Positions 46,538 through 62,000 are shown, numbered from the stretch's first letter. The stretch: DNA of 64,000 nt from Nautilus pompilius (GCA_018389105.1 JACATO010000686.1:310001-374000); one strand, 5' to 3'. The notes: generated from the sequence alone by a model not told the origin. A program made the numbers and translations.

Positions 46538-47061
46538 CAGTTGTCCCCGGTATTCGCGGGGTTTACGTTCCTAGAGCACCTGTGAAGAGTGAAAAACCAC
46601 AAATATTGGACGTGGTCCATAAAAATGCCTATAAACGTCAAAATATAACATAAAATATAATTTAAAAAATGTAAGTAAATATATAATAATTTAATAAAAA
46701 ATACAACACTCAGCGAAACACTCGAGATAGCTACACACGGTAAACTGGGATGATGCTGGGTTGCATCTGCCTGAGACAGCGCCTCATGGTCAGCAGCCAA
46801 TCAACAGTGAGGAGAAATGAATAACGCTCTCGGATTGGCTACTTTCAAACCTCCAGCCAATAGCGTTTATTTTATATTGATATACGTTGGTATTTGTATT
46901 ACAAAATTAGTAAATTATATTGTTATTAATAATTTAGCGTTAAAAAGCGTGAAAAATATATATTGCCACGAAAAAGCCATAAAAAATCGTGGAAGATATT
47001 TGCGATTCTGCGAATAACTGGGGCCGCGAATGCCGAATCACAATTGTGCGGGGGTCGACTG
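46538..47061. mobile_element. Tigger-like non-autonomous element with TA target site
   Basis: The element starts CAGTTGTCCCCGGTATTCGC and its right end, reverse complemented, starts CAGTCGACCCCCGCACAATT and continues with ATTCGGCATTCGCGGCCCC. The ends are inverted relatives with small internal insertions. It is flanked by TA on both sides (46536-46537 and 47062-47063), the Tc1/mariner/pogo target-site duplication. The start resembles mammalian Tigger termini (CAGTTGTCCCTCGGTATCC, from memory). The 524-bp body contains no transposase frame and its middle is not palindromic. Confidence 0.8.
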
Positions 47062-47063
47062 TA

Positions 47064-50000
47064 TTTCTATCTGCAGCTTGATGGTAGGTAAAGGGAGAGA
47101 ATTAAACCCATGTTTAGTATGGGGACATTTCTGTAGAACTTATTGACAGATAGGCATTTCTTTCACAATTCCATACGTGTCCATCCCACCCCAAACAATT
47201 TTCAGCAGCGTAAAGGATTAATATTCAGCGTTCTCTGGGGTTGAATTTGTCTCTAGGTTTTTGTTTTGTGTTTTTAAATTTGATATTTAAAATTGTTTTT
47301 ACATAATGTTTCTTTTTTTTTTTAGTTTGATTTGTTCAACTGATAGGAAAAAAAATAAACTTAATTAAATTTATCTTGGAGAAGCAGGCCTTTAAAATTT
47401 GTGCTTTGATCTCTGACTGTTCAAGATGTAACCTTTCTGAATTGTAATTACAAACAAACTTATTTGAGAATATATATTATAAGAAAGAGAGATTACATCT
47501 TTAACATTTTCAGTTTGCATTTCTTCATAGATGCGCATAGTAAATTAAGATGCTTAGCAGAGATAACAGCTGCAAACCTAACCTTGTTTATTGCCAGAAT
47601 TGCTGTTAATGAATCTTTAAAAAAATTTTTTACAAATCTGTTAAAAAAACAAATTTTTTTTTTTTTTAACAACTTGTACCTGCTCAGTCAGATACCTTAG
47701 GATATCTCAAGAAGTATGGACAGTTGGATAAGAAAATCTATCGTCGTCATCACCTGCATTAGATTTTAGAGATTCCTATGTAGTGGTGAAAGGAAGATTG
47801 TTCTCATTCAGTGCACTCTCTCATTTCTTACATTGCAATAGCGTGTAACAATTCTAGAGGCTGAGAGTAAACATGACAGGTTGTGATTGAAATTTTACCT
47901 TTTCCTGTATCTCACTTTGGCTTTACTTCGTCACCAACTTTGTGTTGGTGGGAGTGGTACAAAATAATGAGCAATTATTCAGAATTTTTCAGATAATAAA
48001 AGCTGCATTGATGGTTTATGCAAGCATAAAACTTTTTTTAAAAAAATCTCTTAGGAAAACTTTTTTAAAGCTCCTCATTTTATTGTGTGGGTTAAAAAAT
48101 GTAGGTGACTGTCACCAAATTTACCTAACATTTATTTCTCCATGTCTTCCACACACAGTATAAAGTAACTATATTGCTGTGTAGTCTTTTCCTAGATTTT
48201 GATTTATCATTTTTCTAATATTAGTCATTTTAGCTTTAATGTTGGTAATCATGATAATACTAATTATGTAAATAATTACTTGTGCGTGTATAGTAAAGGT
48301 GCAGGTGGTCATATATGTAGTTTATTTTACAGTTACCAAATAGTTACTTTCCAAATATACGCTGGGTTGCACATTTTCCAGGGATAGTGTATGCAGCTAA
48401 AACCATTTTTGTTGCTATTTTGAGATGTACAAAAATCAGAAGATAATCACCTTCTTTCCAGAAGGTGGCTCTTTGGGGATTTTTTGCTCTACCTATTAAT
48501 CTTCTTGCCACTTGAGTTAATTATTAGTTCAGCTGAGATCCAATCAGTTTTTTATTATTATTATTATTATTATTTATTTCACCTCTGGATATATTTCCTT
48601 TCCTTACTGGCATGCCCACGATTTAACCGCCAGGCTGGATTCCTTCGTGCTTCAGCTGACATCATTTAGAAGCACCCACTTGTAAATTTAATACTTGCCT
48701 CCAAGCAACCATTTCCACTAGAGTGTTTCTGTCTTTAATTATCTTCATCTCCTCACATCCCACTGGCTTTAAAGATACTGTTTTTATCCTTAGGTTGCAT
48801 CATTTGCAGTTTTTATCCCGAATGCAACCAAAGTTGTACTTAAGGCAGCCACGAAAATTAAGCATTGAAACCTCAAATCAGCAAATTCACCAAGAACCTT
48901 TTCTTGACATTTCAATAATTTCATTTTGTACACTTAATATATGGGTTTTAAGTCCAGCTTATCACAGATAAGCAACCACACAATAAGGAAATAAAAAATC
49001 TGAATGAATTGCCAATTTTAAAAGGCCTAGTAATAGTTCATAAAGATCATGTCTTAATCTTGAGTTTGTATATATATATAAAAGCTTTAATGATTAGCCC
49101 ACAAAAAAAGTTTTCCTTTTTTTAAAGGACTCGGATTGCTGACACCATAATATCAAATGTAAATTTTTTTCCAGTTTTGCTCTATTTGTGAATCTGATTT
49201 CTCTCCTCACCATTTCAAAACAGACAATAGCTCATGGTAGATCCATTATTTTCTCTCTCCAAATATCGGTGGATTGCCAATTTCTTATAGTATTTTGCAG
49301 AATAAGCAACATGGAAAAGAAATTCTCATATAAGAGTGCAAGATTTTAAAATTGAGAGTTTGAAGTCCACTTCAAATGATGTATTTCAAGAATGGAATAA
49401 ACGTCTTAGTTTTTCTCGGCAAAATGATGTTGTAACCTTCCTAGAGGTATGTGAGGTAACATCTGAAAGTTTGTAGCATTTGCATTCGGCACCTGTTTTT
49501 TTCTAAAGTTGCTCCCGGGGGAAGTAGTGGTGAAAGAAAAGTGAATGAAGTCTTTCAGTTTGTATTTAAACGATTGTGAATGTTTGGTCTGTAGAACGCT
49601 GATAGTTGTAAACTAGGAATACATTACTCTGATGTTTTTAAACAGTATTGAAATTTGATAAGTAATTCTTTTTTTTTTTTTTTAAACTCTCGCCATCGGA
49701 GAGGAATACTTTGAAAACTTTTTACTGTGGTTTATAAATGCATGATTATTACTTGAAGAGCAGGTGATTGTATTGGCAGTAAGGACATTTAATTATTGGT
49801 TAGAAGGGCTGATAGCAATTAGCTGCTGGGAGGGAAGAAGTAAAATTCTGTAAATTCATTTTAAATTATAGACTAATGACAAATGTTTTTCTTTATTCTT
49901 TGAAAATCACTCGGAAAAATTTTTTTCCATGTTTGAAAGTATTTTTTACATTAATTTTTGCTATTGTGTTAGAGGTTTGTGCGCAGTGAATGTCAGCTGA

Positions 50001-53000
50001 CAGTCTACTCGTATGGGTAAAATGTATTTTAAAATCTAAAAGATTTTTCACATGACTGTTATGGAGTGGCGTGGCAGGGTGGGGGTTGGTGGTAGGAAAA
50101 GATAGCCGGCTAGAAGAAAGATAATAATAAATGGGGAGAAGAGTTCCATGATTAACTTTAGAGGGAAAGTCTTAGAAAATCTTGGAAAGTCTACAAGAAA
50201 TTGTCTTTAAACGTGAGCGTGCTGAACTGAAAACGTGGCAGACAGTTCTGAATCAATCCACAATAAGTGGAATTTTAATTAGATTTTTTAATGGGCCCTT
50301 CTGAGCGCAACCTTGGTTAATGTTGATTAGTCACTATTGAAAAAGCTATTAAAGTTAACCTGATCTCTCTCTATTAGATTTTTAAAAAGCACTTGATAGT
50401 TTTGCATTTAAAAATAATTAAATAAATTGCACATGGTAAATTGGGTGATATGAATCTATGGAGAAGACATATCATCATACTTGGTGAAATATCTATTTAA
50501 AAGCCTTTTTGAATTGCAAAGAGAAATAATAATAACTTTGTAAACAATTTTATAAATACAACTTTGAATAAAATAGATTCTGCAGATACTCAAATGTGAG
50601 AATATAATTAAGTGTAATAATAAGTGTCTGAATGCCTTTTAGTTTACTAGATGTAAAGCAGGTCTGTTGAAATTAAAACCATGTGCATCACAAGAAAAAT
50701 TATTACTTCCAATGTATAGGAAATTGGAGCTTCAAACTGTCTTAAATACAGTCCAAAATTGAACTGTTGTCCCGAACAGTGAGAGGCTGTTACTTGGGTG
50801 TTTGCTTGTCATTGATTAGCGGTCGTTATCAGATGTGCTGTAATACACGCATGGGGAGGAGCTGGCAGATCTCCCGGCTGTGTCACTGTTAGCAGGTTTT
50901 CCTACCTTCTTCGTGCTACATGAAAATTGTTCTGCTTAGAGCCATTTCACATTGCTAAGTTGGATGATAGAGAGAAGATGCATAGATTTGAAGACTGACA
51001 TTTAAAAATTTTTTTCTTCCTTGTGGCTTTGCTGCATGTTAGTTGGCAGTGACAGGCGAGGGGGTGAATCTCTCAGGTAGCACAATCATGGATGGATGCA
51101 GCTTTATAGAAAAGTCTGACCTGGAAAGCATCCTTTAGTGATGCTGAAGTTGGTCCTAGCTGTACCACCTCACAATGTTGGTCATCATTCTGTCTACCAA
51201 GATTATTAAACTGGTGAGTGAAGTTCGTTCTTAGTCCCCCCTCTCTCATTTACTTCTGTTCCATCTGTTTCTTTGAAAAGTAAAATTTCTTTGCATCACG
51301 TAGTTTAATTATTCATAAGCAGTTATACATTACAGCAATAATTGTTTTACTGTATCTTTGTTTACTTTATGCATTTCTTCCCTTTTCTTCGCTGTTGGCT
51401 TCTCATTATAGCTGCAAAATAGTTTAACCATCTGATTTAACTGCTGCTGCCAGAGCTGATTTCTCTGGCAGCTCTGAATATTTTGTGAATTAACATCAAT
51501 TATTCTCCTGCAGATGTCCCCCCCCATCAATGTATTTCTCTTCTAAAAAAAATTTGACTAATAAACACAACTTCTAATTGGAAAAATCCAGCAAAACTAG
51601 ATTCAAAATTGGTAAAACAGTGTAAACTAGACATAATCCAAAAACCAATTAGACAACAACAACAAAAAAAAAAGAAAGAGTTGGATTTGGGTCTCCTGTG
51701 AAAAATGAGGCGGTGAATGCAATATATATAAAAGGAGGTTCAGACTTTCCTTTTTTTGTGGGTTGTCAGCCGGTTCTATTTTGACTAAGGGAACACTATT
51801 TGACTTCCAGCCTGTTAGTGCAAGCCGGAGCTCTCTTGCGCACGTGCGCAGTTTCTAGACCTACATTTTCGACAGTGGACAGTTTGGCGGAGAAAATGTT
51901 GGTCTTATGCATTTTCATTGCGACAAAGCTGACCTCTCACTAGACTGGTCACAAAGCTCTGCACTTGTTTATGCCTTTTTAATGTAATCAAGCCAAACTT
52001 TGACTTGACTCTGTCAGTATCCCCAGCCCTAGTTGATGATGGTAATGGAAAATCTGACACAGTTCTTGTTAAAGGTGGGGGCAGAAATGTCCAAATAGTT
52101 CTACACACTGTATCTTCATGCCCACCGGCTGACTCGGTTTCTTTTCCTCATTCTCATGCGTTCTCTTTCTCCCTTGTTCACATGCATGCATGTGTATAAA
52201 TTTGCTGTCCTCGCCAGGATTCCAAAACTTCCTTAGCCTTTCAAACTAAGAGGAAAGTGTTCATGGATGAATAGTAAAAACAAACAAAAAAAAAAAAAAA
52301 AAATTGGGCTGGGAGGGAAGAGAGAAAGAAAGAAAGAAAGAGCATGCAGGTACTTTAAATGTATAGGCTGCAGAATAGCTTTGGATAAAACACACATCTT
52401 AATGAGTAGGATTTATTTAGAATAAAAAAAATTATTTTTTTCTGTCCCAAATATGCACTTTGTGGTCAGTATATCATATGTAGTATATGCTGTGTGAATG
52501 CAATATAGATAAGATGTTCTGATCACTGCAACATTATTAAAAGCTTCTAAAGTTCATGAATGAAAATCAATATTTTTCTTTTAAAAAAAAAAAAGTATTT
52601 ATAAACCAGAATTAGCGCTATTTGGGTTACAGCTATAAGATTTAGAATTAGGCATCGTTAAAAATAGTTCACTCTTTTGTTTGCTTCTTAAGAGACGATG
52701 AGCCATCGCTTATTTCTGTATTTTCTGCGAAGAGCGAGTGGGTGGCTTCTGTCCGCATGTTTTATTGTTTTGTCATCAGTACAGTAAAAGGCGAAAACCT
52801 TAGGAGAATTTATCATTTTTAAAAGTCATTAACACTATACGAGAAACTAAGAATGTAGAGCAAAACAAATTAACTTGTTCGACCAAACAGAATCTGATAA
52901 AATGGCATGGTGGGAATGGAATATCTGCTTGATCTCTCGCAGACTTGTGGCTGTTTGAAATTTTTTAAAAAAAAAAAAATCTTTTAGTGCTAAAGGCTTG

Positions 53001-56000
53001 AGAAATGTACGCGGAAGCTTTTCTGGATAGAGATTCATGAGTTTGATCTCATTTTTTTTAATCATAGAACACCATTTACAGATGACATTTTTAAAACTCA
53101 GTATAGTGTAGAACAGGAAGTTTTGTGACTTGTTTTAGTGTAAGTTACATAATTTTTTCTCTTTAATATGGAGATATGGATCAAGTGGTCTGTACTTGCT
53201 GGTTGTGGTGGCAGCTGGGATTTAATCTTTGGTTCTAGGCTACATGGCTTGTGCTTTCTCTTTTGTACCAGATTGTGCCACAGATGGATGTTTCCTGCCA
53301 CTTAAAAGAATTCTTGCGGGTTCTTTTGCTGCTGAAATTTAATACTTAGCCCTTTTGTAAGCAGCTGGAGTATGCCTTAATTGACAAAAATTCTTTTTTA
53401 TCCTTAGTGCATTGTTGTACACACAATCCTAGTAGTACTTTGGTTTAGTTTACGAAACTGAAAGCCATTGAACTACTATTACTTAATCCTTTGCCGTACA
53501 GCCCCGCCCCTGAACAGGTATTACTTGAATACCTTTTCTTCCCTACACTGTATTCTCAATGGTGCCATTATTTATGCATATCTGAATTGCGTCGTCATGC
53601 TGCTGTTTCTAGAGTGGCTCAAATGAATCTTGAATGAACCATTTTTAGACCTGATTGGTAAATTTTATATGGAATGCATCTTAGTGTCCTGATGGATTAG
53701 TATCGCATTACAAACTGAAACAACTATAATAAGAATTCCTGTTGGTGAGCAGTTTTTTTGTTTAAGTTATAGGCGTTTAGGAAAATAAAATTATTCTATT
53801 TGAATAATAGAATCACCATCGGACAGTGACATTTCTGAATGGTTTGAATTTTAATTCTTAAAATGTAAATCGTTGTTTGTCCGTGTTGGAACATTTCTCG
53901 CAGAGGGACTTCTGTAGTATAAAGGTCTTCTGCTTTGTTGTTTGTGTAGTCGAGTGACATTCACATCAGGAAGCAAGAACTGTTAGGTTCAATTTTATTT
54001 TTTTTTTTTTTTTATAAGTAGTAATTGCTTAAGAAACTACTTCCAGAAGTTATCATATAAAGGAAACCTGCGACAAATGTTTAACGATATAGTACTTTGT
54101 CGGTGGTCGTATATGTATAAACCGTTTTTTTTTTTTTTTTTTTTGTTAAATTTTGTTTGGGAACAAACAAATGCACATTAAAATAAATTTGATACTGACA
54201 AACTAGGCATTTATAACAAAGAGGGACAGTGTTGTAGAGTGTCCAGTATCTTGTGACATTCAATCTCTTGACTGCTATTGATGTATTTATTCCAGTTATC
54301 CTGTGATCTAGAGCACTGAAATGTAAGAGATAAACCAGTCTTTTGCTTGACTGTTTCAGCTTCAGAAGATGATTTTTACCTACTGAAATGTAAACCAGTT
54401 ACAAATTGTAATGAATGTCATTAAACTCGAGGGAACAGTTCCTTGATTTGAATACTGATTTCATTTTTTTCTGTTGGGTAAAAAGAATGTCATGGGCTAG
54501 TATTGTTTAGTTTGTGTACTTTTATATGCCGATATTATTTGACCCTAACAAGCAAGGCTGCCAAATAGGGTCTGAGATATAACTTGTTTATGAAAACGTT
54601 TGAGCAATTGTGAAGAGTTTCCCTTTATGGAGGACTCCAAACTTTCATCTGCATTTATGGATGTTACAGAAAATGACAAAAATACCACCTGAAAGTCTGT
54701 GCGCCATACATTCAGTCTTGTTATTTTCTTCCAAAATCGTAATTGTCACACGTGACAGCTATAATTTGTCAGCCATCACTAAATAAGCAGAGACTCTAAG
54801 AAAAATTAAATGTTACTTCGTCTTATCGTGAACTTTCTACAAAGGTATTCAACTAACAGGTTTTAAGTGATAATGAGGCAAAACGATGCTTAATGTGGAG
54901 ACCAAAGCCAGTGTAACATGATCCATGTTATGAAAATGTAATTTAACAAAATTTTTATTTTTATAAATATCACTGCTTACATCAAAAAAGATAATTTACT
55001 TAAACCTATGGCTGAGATATTTTCATAGTCTCTGACAATCCAAATTTGTTTATGATTATACATATGTATATATAATCAAACATGGGCCATTTCTTTACCA
55101 CTAATAATCAGTTAGAAATTTTGGCACTCACTAACAATAATTTGTCCTATTTTTGTGATGAGATATGGAGGGGAAAACATTTAAATTGTTTGCATCTGTC
55201 AAGTCTTGAATTTGGTGGTCTAGAATATTCAAGGTATTGTCCCTGCTTAAAGTCCTCTTGATTTCTCTCTTGCATATTTATTTGTCTGGTAATTGGAAGG
55301 GGTGGGAGAGACTTTTCCCAGGTCTGGAAATTCCAGTATTTTAAAAATATTAAGCAAGGTCTAGGGCAGAAGTTAAGGCTGCTCCCTGGCCTAGAAAAGT
55401 TCTTAATTTTAAATATATATAAATAATTCCTAATAAACGAGAGAAATAAGCAGTCTGGTATTGTTATCTACTATTGATTTTTTTTTTTTAAAGGCTACAT
55501 TGTGATAAAAACACTCAGTAATTTTGCCTTGTTGTTTTTTGGTCATCTCTGCTTAACCATGGGTGCAGTAGGCAGGATGGGAGGCATGTTTCGGTGGGAC
55601 ACTGAACAACAACCTGTCATTTTCCAAGAGAGCCCTCAATGTCTGTATAAAATTGAAGATGCTTTTCTCTTAGTGATGAGAAAACAACAATTAACTTGAT
55701 GATAATATTTTATAGATAGCCTTTGTTTTCCTTGTAACCCCCAATAAGCCAGTGTCCATTTCAGCAAATGGGGAAAGGATATTTTGACTGTCAGCATTAA
55801 TATCGCTTTGGAAATTGTCCTTTTTTTACATCTTAATTGCAGGCTGCTTTTGTTTACTTGATGTTATATTCTCCTACATCTACATGCTTTAAAATCTCAC
55901 TTGGTTTTCATTTTCTCTTTAATCGAAACAGATTTTTTTTTCCCCTTTTCTAGTTAAAAAGTAATCAACCCAGTAGAATTACTAGAGCAGCATATACATT

Positions 56001-59000
56001 GAGCTAAGGAATTCTTGGTGTACATTGCTGCTGCAGGATTATAAAAACTGCAAGTTATTTGTATTTTACTTTACTGTTTGTGTTTTTTTTTTAATGTTCT
56101 AAATTATGGATTGCTGTACTAAATGGTTGCTAGAGTAAGGGATAGCTGCAGTTGTTAAGATCTGGAATAATTGTTTAAATGTGTGGAAAGAAGCTGCACA
56201 GTTATCACACTGTTTGTACACTACATTTATGACTAGAACAAACAATGGATCTAAGAGAGTTAATCTCTCTAATTGAAGAGACAAACATTGATTTTCGTGT
56301 GTTTTTGTAAAGCCTGCATTCTTTTCTTTCATGAACTGTGGTGCTTTTGAAATAGGTTTTTTGTCTTTTTTTTTGTTAATATGTAGCTCTTGAAAATTTA
56401 TGAGAAGACCACTGATGATAAAATCTGAAATTCTAAACAATAAATTTCTTATATATAATAATTTGATTTAGTTAATGCTAACTTTTTATAAATATTCTTT
56501 CATTTATTTTACTGAACTAAAATACACGGTTCTAGAGCAGAGTAGTCTTGTCTTCGTGCAAACAATTGACATATGATTTATTTTATGTAGACCGGTGTGT
56601 TGACAATTCTATTCCTTCTTGCTGAAGGTGGTGGTTGGGGGGGGGGTGTATTCTGGAAGAAAATTAAGCAACTGGAAGAATCAAATCTAGAAGCCATGTT
56701 TGGTTCTCTAAATTTGTTGGCTACTTGATATAGCTGATTGATCACAGAGAAATTGAGAGAAAAGTGGTTAACAGCTTTAGTCTGGCAGTTATTCCAGGTC
56801 AAGTAATTTAACGAGAAGATAAAAAAACAAAAAAAAAAGAAATAGTAGTTTTAAATCATGATACAGGCACTTTATACCATTCTGAGAACGGCTAAATGTA
56901 GGTTGATGGATCCAATGCAATGGCAAGTCATCTTGCAGTTTATATAGTGTGTTCTCGGGGACTGCTTAGTGCTATGTACTGATCTAAAAAGGTTAACCAA
57001 CTCAAATTTTATTTGGTAATAATTCTGCCAGCAGATAATTAAATCCCCTACCAAAACTATTACTTGTATGCAAAAAAATCTAGCAATATCTGACTTTGAG
57101 GAATAATGTGACATATTTAAGCATAAATGTTCCCTAATGTGTTAAAAAAAAAAATTTGAAATACATGCTTGTTTATGGGTGTTAAAAGTGGAAATGTAGC
57201 CCACGTGTGTGCAGTAAAATCCACAGTGGTGGTCTAGACGCATCACGATACGACTTGTATGAAGGGGACATAGATTGAAAAACTGACAGATTTAATGTGC
57301 ATGTCTCTAACTGGATGCATGCTATCTTTAGATTGTCATTCGTGGTACCAGACAAGGTTCCTGGATGTTGAATAAATGATCAAAAGAATGGGCATCTATC
57401 TAGCAAAGGACATTGCTGTAGTCTAGACCAGATGTTGGATCAGTCTAATGACAAAGTGATACCTGCAGACCGGCATTACTTTGGCACAGCTTGCACTGTC
57501 AGTCAAGTCGATTTTCTAATAAACCTAATCCACTGTAAATGAGTACGCAAATTTGTTTTGTTATACATAGTTACCAAGACTTTTTCACTTCTACCTTTTA
57601 TTATTTATCATGTTATCACTAATTGGTTAGTTGCTAAGTCCTTTGCTCTGGAAAGAATTTTTTAGTCTGTTACTAGAAAGATAAAGAATAATTTTTCTCA
57701 AGGTAGGTAATTGTGTAATGAGGTGATTACCTAAAACAAAGATTCCAAACACACTGAAATTTAGGAATATTCATAGCAATCTGGAAGTATTCTTAGTATT
57801 GTGTTAATTAACTCTGAATTATGAGGCATAAATCCAAAGAATATTCTGTGAGATCTTAGTTCATCCACGTCTTGTATAATCTGTGCAGAGTATAATTCTC
57901 AATTTCGGTATCTTATTTGTTGGCCTGTAGCACTGATGTTGAATGTGTTTTTGTCTGGAAGCAATTGAGCACTTGGAAAATGGTGTTCTAGCCAGAGACC
58001 TTGTGGACTTGGATTTTGTTTATCTGTTTACAAACTTATTTGATTCCAGAAAAGCTTGATTGTTCTTGCTCTCTTCCTTATTCTGATACCAAAGTTTCAG
58101 CTTTTGTAAAAATAAAAGAAAATAATCAAGCAATAAAACTACAAGATTGCAAAGGTATCTAGTCTTATCTCTGCGCATAGAGGCACTGATCTGAAGACAT
58201 CTGTCATTGCAGATGTTCAAATCAGGTCTAATTGATGCTTAAATGGTTTAGTATTATCTGCACTATTGCAACTGGACTGTTCTGAATTTTAACTCTGTCT
58301 GACTTGAGAGACTGATATTGTCGTTCAAGTGGCAATTGGTGCTTTGTTACTGTTAGGAATTTCCCATAATTCAATTTTAGCATTACAAACTGATATGCAA
58401 CTTGCCAGCTGCCAAAATTTCAAAACTAGTAGAAAGTGTTACTTTTAGTAGACATGTAGCTTATTTCAGTTTATTATGTGCTGCACCATCAAAATCTTTG
58501 ATTTCACATTAATCAGTGCTCAAATTACCTATTTGAATAGCTAGCAAAATCTTTTGTAATACTCTTTGATACCATGTACGAAAATGGCAAGTTTTGTTTT
58601 TGGTATAGATGAATGTTGTCTGCAGTTTATGCTGATTAATGCTTGAGAGTGTGCTACAACAGGATGCTGGCAAACTTGTCATTCTTAGCATTGGAGAAAA
58701 GTTAATATTCATTTGACTTTCTCTCATAAGATGCAATTGATTTGTAGATCTAATATTCAGAAAACAGACTGCCAATTGTGTTTTGTTATGAATCATTTGT
58801 ACAATTTTGGAGATAAGAATACCATCTTAATTCCAAATTTCTTGATACATTCATTCTTTCTCTCTCCCTCCTCCCTTTTTAAATTTTATTTTGTAAAATT
58901 TCCTTAAAAGTCATTTTCCTCTGGATTGCAGTGGCCATTTCATCCTTCATGTAAATGTTCTGGAAAATCAAATCAAATTATGCCTCCCTCTAACTGCTTG

Positions 59001-62000
59001 ACCTGATTCAACTGATGACAATCTCCATCTGCTGACTGACTGCTCATCATATAATTTCTGTGGGAAGAAATGATTGATTCAGCAGCTGCTAAAATTAAAT
59101 TGAGAAACCAGAAGTCTTGAAGCTATACATTTGCTGGCTAAATGCACTCAAGAGGAAGATGCAAATTTTGTTAAATTAAATTGATCTGTAATCTCTTTTT
59201 AATTTGCTTTCTTTTTTAACGCAATGAATGTGTTAAGTATTCTGTTTAGGAAAGTTAGGCAGGTTTTTAAATATTCTATGTAAACTGGGGGTTTGGAAAC
59301 AATATCAATAGCACAATCAAGATACTCAGCATATGTTGTGGCATTTAAAGACAAAAGCTGGGTCATTTTATGAAAATTGAAGAATTGGTTGATTCTATAT
59401 TATGCAATAATGAATCATTTTGATACGAAACTTGTAACACTACTTCGGACCTGGTTCTTTAACTAAAGTTCACTTAAGTCCTGTCAGATGACTGCGTGAA
59501 ATTGCAACATTACTTTGCTTTACTTAAATGATAAAAATGCAATGTTTTATAAAATAGATTTTTTTTTTTACTTTAACGCTGAGGCTGAGATTAACACAAC
59601 TCCTTAAGTGAAATAAAATATACTGTCACATTGCTCATCTGATGCACCTTCCCCGTGGAAGGTTTTCGTGCAAGTTCACAGTATTTCCAATGACATTTTA
59701 GAATAACTGCATCCCTAAAACAGGGTTCTGTCTTTGGTGATGCTTCGACTATGATCCCAGATCTTAAAATCTTTCTGGTTGAGTCTAGTTCATTTGAGTC
59801 CAAAAATTGTTGCGGGTGGTCATTCATTACTTATTATTATAGTTGATAACTTTTCTCTTAAACTAAAGCTAATACATTTTTTTAAAAATATGAATCTGAA
59901 AATATCATTTGACCTAATCTAGTGTTATACCTCTGAGCCCCTGGGTCATTAAATAAACAACAGTTTGCTGGCATAGTTGATCTGGAAAACTACAACATAA
60001 AATATATAACTGAAGGGAACATGACTGTTCTGTCTGACATTTTTTCATCACTAATTGTGATTGTTCACAGCTACTAACAAGACTGAGAAATATTTGTGTA
60101 ATCTGTTTTCTGCTAACACCAAACTAAGATAGATGTTCAGAGCCAGCCCACTAAGTATCATAGATGTTGCGCTTTACAAGGGAATTTAATTTTTAAAACT
60201 CGTAAGTTTTGTATAATAAAAAAAAAAATGCTGCCTTGTATGAAAAGCTAATGTTTTAAATGTAGATGTTACTCTTTCCCCAAACAGGTTCATTAAGTAG
60301 CGTTAAAGCTTTAAGTGAATTTTTGGTTTTGAAGTGGCTAAAAGGGTGGTGGGGGGCAATAAAATGAATAGGATAGACATGGAATTTGGAAGAAAAAAAT
60401 TCCATTAGTGTAATTATTTGCTTTGTTCAATTAGACCTCTTTAGATGAGTTTAACATCTCATTGCAAAAGAAGTTAGCTGATGAATGCCTTGGGGGGGGA
60501 CACACTCACTGCTAAGTTCTATTAGCCTCCACTTTAGCTTCACTCCTATAAACATGGGAAAGCACTTTGTGAGAGTAATAGAAAATGTGGTATCATCTAA
60601 CATGGCGCAAGCAGCCATACCTGCTATATGGTGCAGCAATGGAAGTTTGTGACTCTAATTATTACCATAATTGGTGGAGTGTTTTTGATTCTTCTAGAAG
60701 TAGCTTTTATAGTCAGTTGTGTTCAGTTATTGCATTTTAACACAACAACAAAAAAAAAAATACCAGTTCAGCCTTCTTTTAAAATCTTCGTAAGTAATGG
60801 ATAAGTTTGCGTTTCATTTTACTACAGTGGCTAAACAGGTTGTTTAACGATAGTCTTTAATAATATGCAAAATGAAATCTACCTCCTTGTGTATTATTGG
60901 TGGTCGTGCAAATGTCGGCATGTATTCTGTGCAGTCTTATCGTGGTTTTACAAGGTAAACAATGTACTAGCAGCGGGTGATTGGATATCTCAGCGACTTC
61001 TGAATTCTTGTTCTTGCTGCTCCTTTGATATAACTTCTATCTTCCAGCTAGCTCGATTTACAAGGTAAGATCTTTTGAAGGAGAATTGAATTTTTTTTTC
61101 TGGGGGGCATCTCTGTTAATGCTTTCTCATATTCATAAGTCTTCCTTTCTCCTAGCTATGGTAAACATTCAACAGATGGCCCCAGCTGGTCTCATTTAAA
61201 TAGTTTTAGAGATTCTAACTACCCATCCACCTCTTGCTGGAATCTTGCCAAATGGTTGCCACTTTTGAGTTGGAGAAGTAGGGAAAGAGATAAAATGCTG
61301 GTGATAGAGGAACTCTCATGCCACTAATCCTGGAGTTATGGCAGAATGGTGGTTGTTACTCTCAAGAACAGGCACTGCAAAAAAGGTGTTTACCCTAACA
61401 AAACTTTCCTTCCATCCTAACTTGCCAGGCATTAGACTGTTGACAGGATGGTATATGCCAAGACCAGACCATATACTGTTCATTAGGCTCTTTTGTTAAA
61501 GAAATGAAAAGAAATCTGGTTTCTGGAGATTTTTTTGATTTTTTTTTTGGAAATATCTCACTTTGATGTTTGGCCAAAGGACCTACACAGCAAAGGAAGG
61601 TTTTACTTGAAGTCTTTGTGCGTATGCACTTTGAATTTTAAATGGGCAGTGTATAATATTATTTAATTGTTTATCAATAAAAATGTTTAAGAAAACTACT
61701 AAATTTTTTTTATCAGAAGAAAATAGAGGGGTAATATAAAGTGTTATCAATCGTAGAATTAAATAATAGGCCTCGAAATTTGGTAGGGAACTCTGAGGGA
61801 GTTTAGAATGGTTGAAGTAATTCTTGAAGATTCTTTTTTAAAGTTTCGCAATGCTATTTTGTGTAAGATTTAAAACAAAACGGAAGGCTGAGAACAATGT
61901 TTCAACTTGCTGACACCTGTTAACAACTCGCTTCCACGGTGCTTTGAACTCCTTGCTTCAATTTTGATCATAGATACCAGGTGTTTTCTGCCGTTTTGCT

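Noticed and set aside
56099-56440. 113-codon minus-strand open frame
   Set aside because: No domain, no coherent composition and no splice context. In AT-rich DNA of this size one such frame is expected by chance.
60865-61068. Two AAG|GTAA donor-like sites with an acceptor between them
   Set aside because: The enclosed pieces are short and do not match the expected synaptophysin-family helix or phase, and no continuation was seen.
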